Shown: positions 26,532 through 35,758 of the stretch, piece after piece | How the letters are laid out: each line of letters begins with the position of its first letter | Position numbering within the stretch: position 1 is the stretch's first letter | DNA from: CAYZEZ01 sp964477295 | GTDB taxonomy: Bacteria > Bacteroidota > Bacteroidia > Bacteroidales > SM23-62 | Assembly: GCA_964477295.1 (NCBI GenBank) | Contig: CAYZEZ010000005.1 | Span: forward strand, 1 to 41,815 | Length of the DNA: 41,815 nucleotides | Direction: 5' to 3' | Notes under the pieces: model-generated | What the model was told of the DNA's origin: nothing | Seen by the model: the letters and a program-made list of their open reading frames with translations, nothing else | Databases searched by the model: none | Program-made: the position numbers and the translations under genes

Positions 26532-29306
26532 ATGATGAGATACATTTTTCAAGCCCTTTTATTGCTTGCAATCCTGGGATCCTGCGCCGGTCCTGGGGAG
26601 CATGGTATGATCGATCCAATAAACCTGAGATGTGATTACCGTATCAACCCTATGGGGATCAATACCCTGCAACCAAGGTTTTCCTGGGAATTGTCCTCCG
26701 GGGAGAGGGGCCAGTACCAATCGGCTTTTGAGATACTTGTATCCGGGGATACGGCAAAACTGGCCGGGGATAAAGGGAATATGTGGAGCAGTGGTAAAGT
26801 CAGGTCAGGTGAAAACATACAGGTGTGTTACGACGGCCGATCCCTTGAACCGGGTACCCGTTACTACTGGAAAGTACGTGCATGGGATCAAAACGGGCAT
26901 CCATCCTTATGGAGCGAAACCGCTTGGTTTGAGACCGGACTGAGTAAAGAAGACTGGGCGGCGGAGTGGATATGGGATGGCAGGGAAGCACAGCCCACGG
27001 AAGCAGAAATGTACCTGGATATCCCGGTGCCGCTTTTCAGGTATGAATTCCCTGTCAGGAAAAGAGTTGTAAATGCCAGGTTGTATATCTGCGGACTGGG
27101 CTATTACGAGGCTTTCCTGAATGGAAACAAGATTGGGAACCGGATGCTGGATCCCGGCTGGACGAACTATGGTAAACGCATCCTGTATTCCACATATGAT
27201 GTCACTGGGATGCTGAAAGAAGGCGATAATGCCATCGGGGTGATGCTGGGTAACGGCTGGTTCAATCCCCTTCCCCTCTACCTGTTTAACCGGCTGAACC
27301 TGAGGGAGGTACTTACGATTGGTCAACCTATGCTTATTGCACAACTGAAGATAGAATATGACGATGGGACAATTCAGTGGGTAAAAACCGGTGAAGAATG
27401 GAAAGCGGGCGAAGGCCCTATCCTGAAAAACAATGTGTACCTGGGTGAGGTTTATGATGCAAGGCTGGAGCAGGAAGGTTGGAATGAGCCCGGCTTCGAT
27501 GATTCACGCTGGAAACCGGCACTGAAAACGGAAGGGCCGGGCGGCAGGCTCGTACCGCAGATCCAGCCCCCCATAAGGATCACAAAAGAAATCACACCTG
27601 TCGCTATCTCAGAACCCAAACCGGGGAAATATATATTTGATATGGGACAAAATTTTGCCGGTGTGGCAAGGTTGAAAGTAAAAGGTGAGGCCGGAGCCAG
27701 GGTACAGATGCGGTATGGTGAGTTGCTATTCGACGACGGAACACTGAACGACCTTACGACCATAGCCTGCCATATCAGGGAGGACTGGTACTACCAGCAC
27801 AGGGAGGGGCACCCGCGGAATGCTGACCAGAAAGATATCTATATACTGAAAGGAGGAGGGGAAGAGATGTATAACAGCCGCTTTACCTTTCATGGATTCA
27901 GGTATGTAGAGCTTACGGGCTATCCCGGGAAACCAACCCTGGAAACACTGACAGGACTCAGAATGAACTCCGACCTGGAAGACGCCGGTGATTTTTCCTG
28001 TTCGAACGAGCTGTTTAACCAGATCCAGGAAAACGCCGAATGGACCTTCCTGAGCAATGTGTTCAGCATCGAGTCGGATTGCCCGGGCCGTGAAAAGTTC
28101 GGTTACGGAGGCGATATCGTTACAGCGTGTGAAGCCTATATCTTCAATTACCGGATGCCTTCTTTCTATATAAAAACCGTACACGATTACCAGGACGACC
28201 AGCGTCCTTCCGGGGGGATGCCTGAACTGGCTCCGGATAATACAATTTATGACAAGGGACTCACCGATGATACAGGACCCATAGGCTGGATGCTGGCACA
28301 TCCTTTCCTGCAGGAAAAGCTATACACCTATTACGGGGATAAAAGGCTGATAGGGGAACAGTATAACTCAACGGTCCGGCTGATTGAGTTCATAAAGGAA
28401 CAAGCCCCGGACCATATAATCACCATCGGCATCAGTGACCATGCCTCGGTAGATCCGAAACTCGAGGCCATGACCTCAACGGCGTTTTACTACCATCATG
28501 TAAAACTGCTTGCCCGGTTTGCCGAATTGCTTGGCAAGACGGAAGACCGGGAAAAATACAGCCGGCTGGCAGAAGACATTAAACAGGCCTTCATTACCGA
28601 ATTTGTCCACCACGGAACAGTTGACAGCGGCACCCAGGGAGCACAGGCCTTTGCCCTGTATTACGGGTTGCTGCCGGAAGACCAGGAACAGGCTGCCATG
28701 GATATCCTGGCAAAGAAGATCACTGGTGAGGATCAGGGACACCTGTCGACCGGTATATTCGGTACCAAAATGATGTATGATGTCTTCGGGATGTACGACA
28801 GGAATGACCTGGGCTTTATGATCACCAGCCGGAAAGATTACCCCGGGTATGGTTATATGATCGAAAACGGGGGGACCACTATCTGGGAGAGCTGGGAAGG
28901 AGGGTTGTCATCCTATAATCACCCCATGTTCGGATCGGTCAGCGAGTGGTTCTACAAATCCCTGGCCGGGATCTGTCCCGAAAAGGATGCCGCCGGTTTT
29001 GACAGATTTACTATAAAACCCGGGGTGGTCGGAGACCTGGAGTGGGTAAAAGCGTCCTATCATTCTGCCAGGGGGATCATAGAGAGCAACTGGAATACCG
29101 GGGAAGGGAAGCTGCATCTCGAGGTAACCATACCGGTTAATACTGTGGCGACCCTTTACATACCTTCTGAAAACCCCGAAAATGTCAGGGAAGGCGGACT
29201 TGATTTAAAGGAAGTCCGGGGTATAAGCGAATACGGACAGGAAGGCAAATACACAAGGATAAAGGCAGGATCGGGACATTATCACTTTGTTTCTGCCCTG
29301 AAATAG
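26532..29306 (+). CDS. GH78 alpha-L-rhamnosidase, lipoprotein
   Basis: A 924-residue lipoprotein (lipobox ILGSC, Cys18) that hydrolyses terminal alpha-L-rhamnose. It contains the GH78 N-terminal Ig-like region (LRCDYRINPMGI, PRFSWEL), the rhamnosidase N-terminal beta domain (NARLYICGLGYYEAFLNG), an (alpha/alpha)6 barrel and a C-terminal beta domain. The family signature DCPGREKFGYGGD is present with D516, E521 and D526. The predicted catalytic base E786 lies in TTIWESWEGG. Length and architecture are normal for the family. It lies 93 bp after the esterase pair and 77 bp before the beta-helix gene on the same strand. This is the clearest indication that the substrate contains rhamnose. Confidence 0.95.
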   Translation: MMRYIFQALLLLAILGSCAGPGEHGMIDPINLRCDYRINPMGINTLQPRFSWELSSGERGQYQSAFEILVSGDTAKLAGDKGNMWSSGKVRSGENIQVCYDGRSLEPGTRYYWKVRAWDQNGHPSLWSETAWFETGLSKEDWAAEWIWDGREAQPTEAEMYLDIPVPLFRYEFPVRKRVVNARLYICGLGYYEAFLNGNKIGNRMLDPGWTNYGKRILYSTYDVTGMLKEGDNAIGVMLGNGWFNPLPLYLFNRLNLREVLTIGQPMLIAQLKIEYDDGTIQWVKTGEEWKAGEGPILKNNVYLGEVYDARLEQEGWNEPGFDDSRWKPALKTEGPGGRLVPQIQPPIRITKEITPVAISEPKPGKYIFDMGQNFAGVARLKVKGEAGARVQMRYGELLFDDGTLNDLTTIACHIREDWYYQHREGHPRNADQKDIYILKGGGEEMYNSRFTFHGFRYVELTGYPGKPTLETLTGLRMNSDLEDAGDFSCSNELFNQIQENAEWTFLSNVFSIESDCPGREKFGYGGDIVTACEAYIFNYRMPSFYIKTVHDYQDDQRPSGGMPELAPDNTIYDKGLTDDTGPIGWMLAHPFLQEKLYTYYGDKRLIGEQYNSTVRLIEFIKEQAPDHIITIGISDHASVDPKLEAMTSTAFYYHHVKLLARFAELLGKTEDREKYSRLAEDIKQAFITEFVHHGTVDSGTQGAQAFALYYGLLPEDQEQAAMDILAKKITGEDQGHLSTGIFGTKMMYDVFGMYDRNDLGFMITSRKDYPGYGYMIENGGTTIWESWEGGLSSYNHPMFGSVSEWFYKSLAGICPEKDAAGFDRFTIKPGVVGDLEWVKASYHSARGIIESNWNTGEGKLHLEVTIPVNTVATLYIPSENPENVREGGLDLKEVRGISEYGQEGKYTRIKAGSGHYHFVSALK

Positions 29307-29383
29307 CAAACCTGCTTTGGATCTGCCCTGTCGTTAGGATGAATTGTGCACTGACGTTTTTATGTATTTCAAAATTTCACAGG

Positions 29384-31957
29384 ATGAAGAAACAGAAATA
29401 TTACCTTTCGCTTTTACTAACGGGATTCATCTTTATAATCCAGCTGACCCGGGCCGGCTTGAATTACGGATCGGTGCTTGCTCCCGGGGACCAGGAAAAA
29501 GACATTCCCGACACCCTCTACAGCCTCCCGCTGGATGAGGATGGATGGACAGTTATCACTCCGTCTGCCGACAGTAAAATTGTCTATGTCAGCAGCTCGG
29601 AAGGAGATGATAATAACGATGGATTGTCTCCGGAGTTTCCTGTTGCAACAATAAAAAAAGCAAGTAACCTGGTCAGGAACGGCTACCCGGATCATATCCT
29701 GCTGAAATGTGGCGACGTATGGGAGAATCCAAACCTCTACCGTTTCCATTCAGGCCGTTCTGCAACGGAGCCCATGGTCGTGTCTTATTATGGCGACAGC
29801 ATTACCAGGCCCTTATTGCTGATCAACACCCTGTTTTTAAATATCGACGGGGATCCTATCGCCAATGTGGCCTTTATAGGCCTTGAGTGGTATGCGTGGA
29901 AGCATGATCCGGACTCACCCGATTTCAGTAACAAGAACAATGTTAGTGTTTTCCGCTTTGTCGGTTCCGGTGGAAGCAATATACTGATCGAGGACTGCGT
30001 GGCAAGGTATGCTTCACTGGGGGCATTCGATGACTGTTGTCCGGAAGGTAACCGGTTCAGGAAAGTGCTCCTCAGACGGAACATCGTAACACATGCATGG
30101 ATTGACAGTTCATACTATTCGGAAACAGCCAGGATAACAAACGGTTTTTATGCATCGGAAACAGACAGCCTCCTGATAGAAGATTGCCTGTTCGACCATA
30201 ATGGCTGGACTGAAGCCATCGAAAGCGGAGGTCCCAATATGTTCAATCATAATGTTTACCTGCAATACGATTGCTCTTCCACCACCATCATACGAAATAA
30301 TATACTGGCCAGGGCTTCTGCACATGGCGTGCAATTGCGCGGGGGAGGGATATGTTCGGACAACCTTTTTATTCAGAATTCGGTCAACCTTAATATCGGT
30401 GGAGTGAGCGCTCCCCTTGACGGGGCTGACGCCTACAGTTATGCCAGGGGTAATGTGTTCTATGAAAGCAAATACATGGACTCTACCAATTATGTCTATC
30501 CGAGGACTGCTGCTAATGTTGCCATCACTATTCTGATCCCTTCCACCATAGAAGATAATATCATGACCCATAGCCTGAACGAAGGCGCTGCCGGAATCGG
30601 TAAATACGATGAGGAATACGGACTGGGAGGTTCGGTTACGGAAATAAACAATATCGAATATAAATGGTCCGACTGGAGCCAACTTCCGGATCCTGCATGG
30701 TTTGATCCGGACCGGAAGCTGGGCCATTACCACCAAAACCTGGGAGGAGAAGCTTCTACGGTTGCTTTTCTGGAGAAAGCTGCAAAACGGCCGTTGCGTA
30801 CATTATGGCCGGAGTATTCGGCAGATGCAGTGCTTCAGTTTTTCAGGGACGGATTTTCAACGGACATTGAAGACATTATATCGCCATCGGCACCCGATAC
30901 TGTTTCAGTGTTTAATGTTTCGGATGTTTCAGCCGAACTTGCCTGGTCATACGGGATCGATGACCAACGGACCATAGGCTACAACATATACCTTGATGGG
31001 GAGAGGGTCAATGATGAAACAGTAAGGAAACTGGAGTACAAGGCAGTGGGATTATCCCCGGAAACAGGATACACGCTCTGGGTAAAGTCGGTTGATATCG
31101 GGGACAATGAATCACCGGATTCCATACCTGTTCAGTTCACAACCCTGGAAGCAGATAACGAAGCACCTTCCGATCCGGCAAACCTGGTGCTTACGGGCAG
31201 GGGAAGTGAATCCCTGGCTGTTCAATGGATCCCTTCAACCGACAATTATGCCGTAGGTTGGTATAAAATTTACCTGGATGGAGCAGCCATCCAGGATTTG
31301 CTTCCGGAAGATCCCGAGGCAGTGGTAACCGGACTCACTCACTCTACCCAATATGCCATTAAGGTCTCGGCCGTCGATAACAGAGGCAACGAATCGGGCT
31401 TTAGTAACGAATTGGTTGCCAGGACAGTAGACACGGAAAAGCCGGGAAGCCCACAAAATGTTCATATTACGTCTGCTACCGACAGTACAATAAGCCTGGC
31501 CTGGGAGCCGGCCACCGATAACGTGGGCGTGGTTAAGTATTATATTTATATCGGTGGCAGCCTAGCCGATTCGACTGAAACCACAGAGATTACGCTTACC
31601 GGAATGGAAACCGGGGCCAAGTATTCCATAAATGTAGGGGCGCTGGATGCGGAAGGGAACAAATCAAGGAACAGCCCGCCGCTGGTTGTACAAAGCCTTT
31701 CGACGGATGAATCTCCGGATACACCGGGGATTACCGTTTACCCTGTGCCCGCAGGCAGGAACCTGTATGTTTCAGGTGCGGACCCGGTTTACTCTGTAGA
31801 GATTTTTGACCTGACTGGCCGGAAACGAGTGGAATATATGGCCGGGATGTCCAGGCAGTTTTACCTTTCGATACCTGCCCTGCCAGACGGTGTTTACCTG
31901 GTCAGGGTAATCCAGGAAGAAAAAACCCGCATTTTCCGGGTATTCATCAAACAATAA
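29384..31957 (+). CDS. Right-handed beta-helix protein with three FnIII repeats and T9SS sorting domain (candidate polysaccharide lyase)
   Basis: An 857-residue secreted protein. The ATG at 29384 (MKKQKYYLSLLLTGFIF) was preferred to one 45 bases upstream because it begins directly with a signal peptide. Residues about 60-500 look like a parallel beta-helix: KIVYVSSSEGDDNNDGLSPE, ATIKKASNLV, NILIEDCVARYASLGAFD, TTIIRNNILARASAHGVQLRGGG. Three FnIII domains follow (about 510-790), then a sorting domain (about 795-857, VYPVPAGRNLYV). Many lyases and some hydrolases of pectin, alginate or related polymers use this fold, and the GH88 enzyme in this locus needs a lyase product. However, no family-specific catalytic residues were identified, so the lyase role is inferred from context. 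Confidence 0.78.
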   Translation: MKKQKYYLSLLLTGFIFIIQLTRAGLNYGSVLAPGDQEKDIPDTLYSLPLDEDGWTVITPSADSKIVYVSSSEGDDNNDGLSPEFPVATIKKASNLVRNGYPDHILLKCGDVWENPNLYRFHSGRSATEPMVVSYYGDSITRPLLLINTLFLNIDGDPIANVAFIGLEWYAWKHDPDSPDFSNKNNVSVFRFVGSGGSNILIEDCVARYASLGAFDDCCPEGNRFRKVLLRRNIVTHAWIDSSYYSETARITNGFYASETDSLLIEDCLFDHNGWTEAIESGGPNMFNHNVYLQYDCSSTTIIRNNILARASAHGVQLRGGGICSDNLFIQNSVNLNIGGVSAPLDGADAYSYARGNVFYESKYMDSTNYVYPRTAANVAITILIPSTIEDNIMTHSLNEGAAGIGKYDEEYGLGGSVTEINNIEYKWSDWSQLPDPAWFDPDRKLGHYHQNLGGEASTVAFLEKAAKRPLRTLWPEYSADAVLQFFRDGFSTDIEDIISPSAPDTVSVFNVSDVSAELAWSYGIDDQRTIGYNIYLDGERVNDETVRKLEYKAVGLSPETGYTLWVKSVDIGDNESPDSIPVQFTTLEADNEAPSDPANLVLTGRGSESLAVQWIPSTDNYAVGWYKIYLDGAAIQDLLPEDPEAVVTGLTHSTQYAIKVSAVDNRGNESGFSNELVARTVDTEKPGSPQNVHITSATDSTISLAWEPATDNVGVVKYYIYIGGSLADSTETTEITLTGMETGAKYSINVGALDAEGNKSRNSPPLVVQSLSTDESPDTPGITVYPVPAGRNLYVSGADPVYSVEIFDLTGRKRVEYMAGMSRQFYLSIPALPDGVYLVRVIQEEKTRIFRVFIKQ

Positions 31958-31966
31958 AAAAAGGTT

Positions 31967-32848
31967 ATGAAAAAAATGTTGTTTTCAATGGCCGGTGGCT
32001 TAATTTTCACCATATTTTGCACCTTTTCTAACGCCCAGGAACTGCACTTCCCGGATGAATATTTTATCTGGACGGGGGATATCCCGGGTTCGGTACCCGG
32101 AGATTACCCGGAGGAGAAATGGACAGCCGGGGATCAAACCGAATTCGGGCTTGTACAGTATGTGACACATCCGACCATCCGGGTATTCCTCCCGGATAAA
32201 GAGATAAATACCGGTGCAGCAGTGATCATCTGTCCCGGAGGAGGATACAATATCCTGGTCATCGACAGGGAGGGATATAACATTGCCAGGGCTTTCAACG
32301 ATATGGGGATTGCAGCCATCGTGCTGAAATACAGGCATTATAACAAAAATAGTGCTGCTATGGACGCCCGGCAGGCTATCCGGTATGTAAGGGCACATGC
32401 GGATGAATGGGGAATAGATACCGACAGGATTGGTATTGGTGGTTTTTCTGCGGGGGGACATCTTTCGCTGAATGCTGTATTGAGTGATGAACAGAAAATC
32501 GAACCGGAAGCGAGCCATCTCATGCAGTTTAGCTGTTCACCCGATTTTCTGATGCTGATCTATCCCGGGCTGGGCTCTTTTGATTTTGAACAGGAACAGT
32601 TTGCGGCAGGATTCCCGCCGATATTTATGATCAATGCCATGGATGATGAGGTAACGCCTGTTTCAAATTTGTTCACCCTGGCGGGAAAGCTGAAAGAAGA
32701 AAAAATTCCGGCAGAAATACATATTTACCCGGCTGGCGGCCATGGTTTTGACCTTGGAAATGAAGCATGCAACTGCACTGGATGGCCGAGACTTTTCCGG
32801 GATTGGCTGGTATTTAATAAATTTATAGCTGAATCCCGGGAGCGCTAA
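31967..32848 (+). CDS. Secreted alpha/beta hydrolase, carbohydrate acetyl/feruloyl esterase-like
   Basis: A 293-residue BD-FAE/acetyl-esterase-like enzyme. It has a signal peptide (1-23, ending SNA-Q), an oxyanion region (VIICPGGGYNILVIDREG), the nucleophile elbow GGFSAGGHL with S161, an acidic residue in NAMDDEVTP (D226/D227), and H259 in GGHGFDLG. Family members remove acetyl or feruloyl groups from xylan-type or pectic chains. Two cysteines near the C-terminus (EACNCTGW) are typical for this type of Bacteroidetes esterase. It starts 9 bp after the beta-helix gene, so the two are surely cotranscribed. Its stop codon is embedded in a stem-loop that appears to end the PUL. Confidence 0.9.
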   Translation: MKKMLFSMAGGLIFTIFCTFSNAQELHFPDEYFIWTGDIPGSVPGDYPEEKWTAGDQTEFGLVQYVTHPTIRVFLPDKEINTGAAVIICPGGGYNILVIDREGYNIARAFNDMGIAAIVLKYRHYNKNSAAMDARQAIRYVRAHADEWGIDTDRIGIGGFSAGGHLSLNAVLSDEQKIEPEASHLMQFSCSPDFLMLIYPGLGSFDFEQEQFAAGFPPIFMINAMDDEVTPVSNLFTLAGKLKEEKIPAEIHIYPAGGHGFDLGNEACNCTGWPRLFRDWLVFNKFIAESRER

Positions 32849-32872
32849 CCCTGTAGCTTACTGCAGGGTTAG
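32845..32872 (+). terminator. Stem-loop at the end of the PUL
   Basis: CTAACCCTGTAG (32845-32856) pairs with CTGCAGGGTTAG (32861-32872) around the loop CTTA, with a single G-T pair. The esterase stop codon lies inside the left arm. The stem is strong, but no T run follows, so termination is likely rather than certain. Confidence 0.5.
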
Positions 32873-32903
32873 TGAGCGCAATAAAAAATATATTGAAGGA
32901 TCG

Positions 32904-33122
32904 ATGATTGACTTTGTCGAACTCAGGAGCTCGTTTCCTCGCAGCTTGCTGCAGTTTATACATGTCACTCGTGACGGACCTGTTGAAGGCAACTACCTGC
33001 TGATCAATAAAACACTTGTTGAAGCAACGGCTCTTTTGGTATTATATGTTTTTCCTACAGGCAATATCATCGGAGTGGATAGATTGATCTTTTGTAACAA
33101 AATTAACCCGGTAAAGTCATGA
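32904..33122 (+). pseudogene. DoxX-like C-terminal remnant
   Basis: A 72-codon frame whose last 50 residues (RDGPVEGNYLLINKTLVEAT, LLVLYVFPTGNIIGVDRLIF) look like the final helix and tail of DoxX-family membrane proteins. The N-terminal three helices expected in that family are missing, and the first 18 codons look unrelated. It ends with an ATGA overlap into the following Gfo/Idh/MocA gene, an arrangement expected for an original translationally coupled pair. Most likely it is the 3' stump left by a deletion. An alternative is a short functional single-helix protein. Confidence 0.5.
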
Positions 33123-34654
33123 AGAAATCCAGGGAAAAAATCACCAGGCGGGATCTTATTAAAGGACTTGCCACACTCCCGATATTGGGTATATTCGGGT
33201 ATTTATTTCACAGAAAACAAAGAGTCCAGCCTGTCAGCGGGCATGGAAACCTTTTCGAGGTAAAACTGCCTTCAACTACTTCCTTCCATACAACAGCCAG
33301 CAATGACAGGATCAACATTGGAATCATCGGATTCGGATGGAGGGGAGAATCGCTTGCCAAATCACTTGGATTTGTACATCCAGATTGGATTAAAAGTAAC
33401 AGGTTGGCTGCTGAGAAAAATCCCCGACACATGGGGTTAAAGGAGTTTCTTAACCAGGAAGACCTGAATGTTGAAATTGTGGCAGCATGTGATTTATACA
33501 AGCCAAGAAATCAGCGTGCCAGGGTCATTTCGAAAAATACGGATGGGCCGGGTGCAGCCGGGAATAACCCGAAAGGAGCTACCATTTACGACCGATATGA
33601 AGGGGTACTCAATAACCCGGATGTCGACGCAGTCATCATATCCACCCAGGACCACTGGCATGAAAGAATCTGCCTGGATGCCATCCGTGTCGGCAAGCAT
33701 GTATACCTTGAAAAGTGTATGGGCACCAGCCTTGAACAGGCAAAAAATATCAGGGATGCAATAGATAGAAGCAGCATTACTTTTCAGCTGGGTCACCAGA
33801 ACCACCAGATTACCAGCCACCTGATAGCCAATCAAATCATAAAAGAGGAGAAGCTGGGGCATATTTCCCTTATCCAGGGATCCACTGACAGGTACCGGAA
33901 GGGAGGGTATTCAGGATACCAGGATGCATCACCGGAAACCATAGACTGGGACCAGTACCAGGAACCCCTTGAAATAAAAAGACCGTTTGATCCCCACAGG
34001 TTCTTCAGCTGGAATAGTTATTTTGATTATGGACTGGGTTTGTTCGGAGGCCTGTTTTCACATGAGTACGCTGCCATTAACCAGATCATGGAGATGGGAA
34101 TCCCAACTAACCTTGCCACTACGGGGGGAATATACCTGTGGAAAGATAATTTTCATGTGCCCGATGTGTTTGGCATTAATTTAAATTATCCTGAACGGGA
34201 CCTTATGGTTATGTACAGCCTGAACCTTGGGAACAGCCATATCCGGAGGCGCCTGTTTGTGGGTACGGAAGCCATTATGGAAGCAAGCAACATGGTGAGT
34301 GTGTACCCCGAATCCACTGAAGGGAGGTATGCCAAACGGATCAAATCAGGGGAAATAGAAGCAGATAAACCGGTCTACTTCTGGCCACAGGATCAACAGG
34401 TTGATGCAGTTGTTTCAGCTACAGAATCCTACTTTTTAAAGAAGGGTGTGTATTATACCTACCACGACGGCCGGTGGGTGGATTCATCCCATCTTCACCT
34501 GAAAGACTGGCTGAACGGGATCAGATACAATACGGAGCCCCGGTGCAATGTGGACCTTGGATTCCAGGAAACGGTGACCTGTGTAATGGCCACTAAATCT
34601 TACCTGGAAGGAAGAACAGTTTACTGGGATCGCAATAAGGAAGAGATCATATAA
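33119..34654 (+). CDS. Gfo/Idh/MocA family oxidoreductase with Tat signal
   Basis: A 511-residue oxidoreductase carrying a clear twin-arginine leader (KITRRDLIKGLATLPILGIFG). It is therefore probably exported folded with its NAD(P) cofactor to the periplasm. The nucleotide-binding turn is IGIIGFGWRG near residue 68; the catalytic segment reads VYLEKCMGTSLEQ (EKC where EKP is usual), and GHQNHQ is also typical of this subgroup. Bacteroidetes often hold such Tat-exported members beside sugar 3-keto hydrolases (DUF1080). One such lipoprotein is found 5 kb downstream, but on the other strand. The start overlaps the stop of the DoxX-like remnant by 4 bp. It is not closely similar to the PUL copy at 7755-9140 and lacks its cysteine cluster. 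Confidence 0.9.
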   Translation: MKKSREKITRRDLIKGLATLPILGIFGYLFHRKQRVQPVSGHGNLFEVKLPSTTSFHTTASNDRINIGIIGFGWRGESLAKSLGFVHPDWIKSNRLAAEKNPRHMGLKEFLNQEDLNVEIVAACDLYKPRNQRARVISKNTDGPGAAGNNPKGATIYDRYEGVLNNPDVDAVIISTQDHWHERICLDAIRVGKHVYLEKCMGTSLEQAKNIRDAIDRSSITFQLGHQNHQITSHLIANQIIKEEKLGHISLIQGSTDRYRKGGYSGYQDASPETIDWDQYQEPLEIKRPFDPHRFFSWNSYFDYGLGLFGGLFSHEYAAINQIMEMGIPTNLATTGGIYLWKDNFHVPDVFGINLNYPERDLMVMYSLNLGNSHIRRRLFVGTEAIMEASNMVSVYPESTEGRYAKRIKSGEIEADKPVYFWPQDQQVDAVVSATESYFLKKGVYYTYHDGRWVDSSHLHLKDWLNGIRYNTEPRCNVDLGFQETVTCVMATKSYLEGRTVYWDRNKEEII

Positions 34655-34658
34655 TAAA

Positions 34659-34693
34659 GTTAAGCTGCCCCGCAATCTACGGAATAGCTTAAC
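34659..34693. other. Stem-loop between the oxidoreductase and the T9SS remnant
   Basis: GTTAAGCT (34659-34666) and AGCTTAAC (34686-34693) form an 8-bp perfect inverted repeat with a 19-nt loop, five bases after the oxidoreductase stop. A transcription end is possible; no T run is visible. Confidence 0.3.
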
Positions 34694-34708
34694 TAACGAG
34701 TTGCTGGT

Positions 34709-34870
34709 TTATTCTACGGTGAATTTGGTCCGGATCGCTTCATTCCTGCTTCTTGCCGTAACAAAGTAAATCCCTTTTCCAAAGGATGTCAGGTCAACAG
34801 TTTCCATCCTCCGGCCTTCCGGGAGAACCTTTGATAACAGGATCCTTCCGCTCGATGGTCTGTTCGGTCG
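34709..34870 (-). pseudogene. Remnant of a T9SS C-terminal sorting domain
   Basis: The last 52 codons read PNRPSSGRILL, then METVDLTSFGKGIYFVTARS and RTKFTVE, a good match to the end of a T9SS type A sorting domain. The frame upstream (to about 35041) shows no recognisable protein, and no export signal or cargo domain is present. This is the 3' scrap of a former secreted protein gene. It lies convergent to the oxidoreductase gene. Confidence 0.6.
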
Positions 34871-35111
34871 ATTGGAGATTCTCCCTGTACCGACAGCCTG
34901 GCTGTTAATCCGAGGGAACATGATATTATCTGTACAAAAATAGTAACTGATCGTTTCATGGTTCAGTGCTTTAAAATTATGCGGGATAAAATATGGAATA
35001 TTTTGTCTTTCCCTGCCTGCAGAATATACGGCAGGATTCAATTCATATCAGTTTCAAATAAAATTCTTTTCAAAAAAATATTTACTATTAGGTTTATATA
35101 ATAAATTAATT

Positions 35112-35119
35112 TATATTTG
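35112..35119 (+). promoter_or_regulatory. Possible -7 box for the membrane protein/regulator pair
   Basis: TATATTTG matches TAnnTTTG exactly, 24 bp before the ATG at 35144. A TTTG -33 box at the right distance is not seen. Its position argues against a TTG start at 35117 for the following gene, because that codon would lie inside the box. The 488 bases between 34655 and 35143 otherwise hold only a stem-loop and the T9SS remnant. Confidence 0.4.
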
Positions 35120-35143
35120 AGTCATATTTATAATATTTATTTA

Positions 35144-35758
35144 ATGGAAACAAATGAAAAAACAATGACACCTGAAGAAAGTCTTCAGATCATACAGAAA
35201 TCGATTTTAACTTCAAGAAAAAATATGAAGGAAGGTAGTTTTTATTACCTGTTGTGGGGGTGGATTTTGCTGATATCCAGTTTGTTATGTTATTTTGTTT
35301 TAAGATATCTCATTATGAATGAAATGTATGAGGGTATGTATTGGAAAAGCCTGTTGTGCTGGGTAGTTCCGATTACAACAGGAGTTCTCATTAAAATGAT
35401 ATTCACAAGGAGAAGAAACAGGGAAGAGAAAGTCAGGACACACATCGACCGTTATTTAACCATGCTCTGGTATGCAGCAGCGATAACCTTTATCCTGCTG
35501 GTGATCATCTCTTATTTTACAGATGTGTATCCAACTCCCTTCATTCTTGCAGGGGTAGGACTGGTAACTTTTGTGTCGGGATTCATGATCAGGTTCAATC
35601 CTTTGATGATCGGTGGATTAGTGTTCTCGGCTGCTGGGATTGTCGCGGCATTCGCACCCGGGCTGACACAATTGCTGATTTTTGCTATAGCCCTGGTTCC
35701 AGGGTACCTGTTGCCCGGATACTTATTGAAAATTTCAAAAAACGGGAATCATGTTTAA
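35144..35758 (+). CDS. Multi-pass membrane protein paired with a winged-helix regulator
   Basis: A 204-residue inner membrane protein with a soluble N-terminus (METNEKTMTPEESLQIIQKS) and five or six hydrophobic helices, for example YYLLWGWILLISSLLCYFVL and LTMLWYAAAITFILLVIISY, then three more to the C-terminus. I do not know a specific function. Proteins of this type are commonly found in Bacteroidetes directly upstream of a small winged-helix regulator, as here, where the stop overlaps the next start by 8 bp. The regulator may control this gene or sense through it; that is inference. The ATG at 35144 was chosen because a possible -7 promoter box covers the upstream alternative. Confidence 0.82.
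   Translation: METNEKTMTPEESLQIIQKSILTSRKNMKEGSFYYLLWGWILLISSLLCYFVLRYLIMNEMYEGMYWKSLLCWVVPITTGVLIKMIFTRRRNREEKVRTHIDRYLTMLWYAAAITFILLVIISYFTDVYPTPFILAGVGLVTFVSGFMIRFNPLMIGGLVFSAAGIVAAFAPGLTQLLIFAIALVPGYLLPGYLLKISKNGNHV

Noticed and set aside
29384..31957. Assigning the beta-helix protein to a specific polysaccharide lyase family
   Set aside because: The fold is shared by many lyases and hydrolases and no family-specific catalytic residues could be identified by eye.
1..32848. Calling the locus an ulvan utilisation PUL
   Set aside because: Rhamnosidase and GH88 fit, but no sulfatase or recognisable ulvan lyase is in the window.
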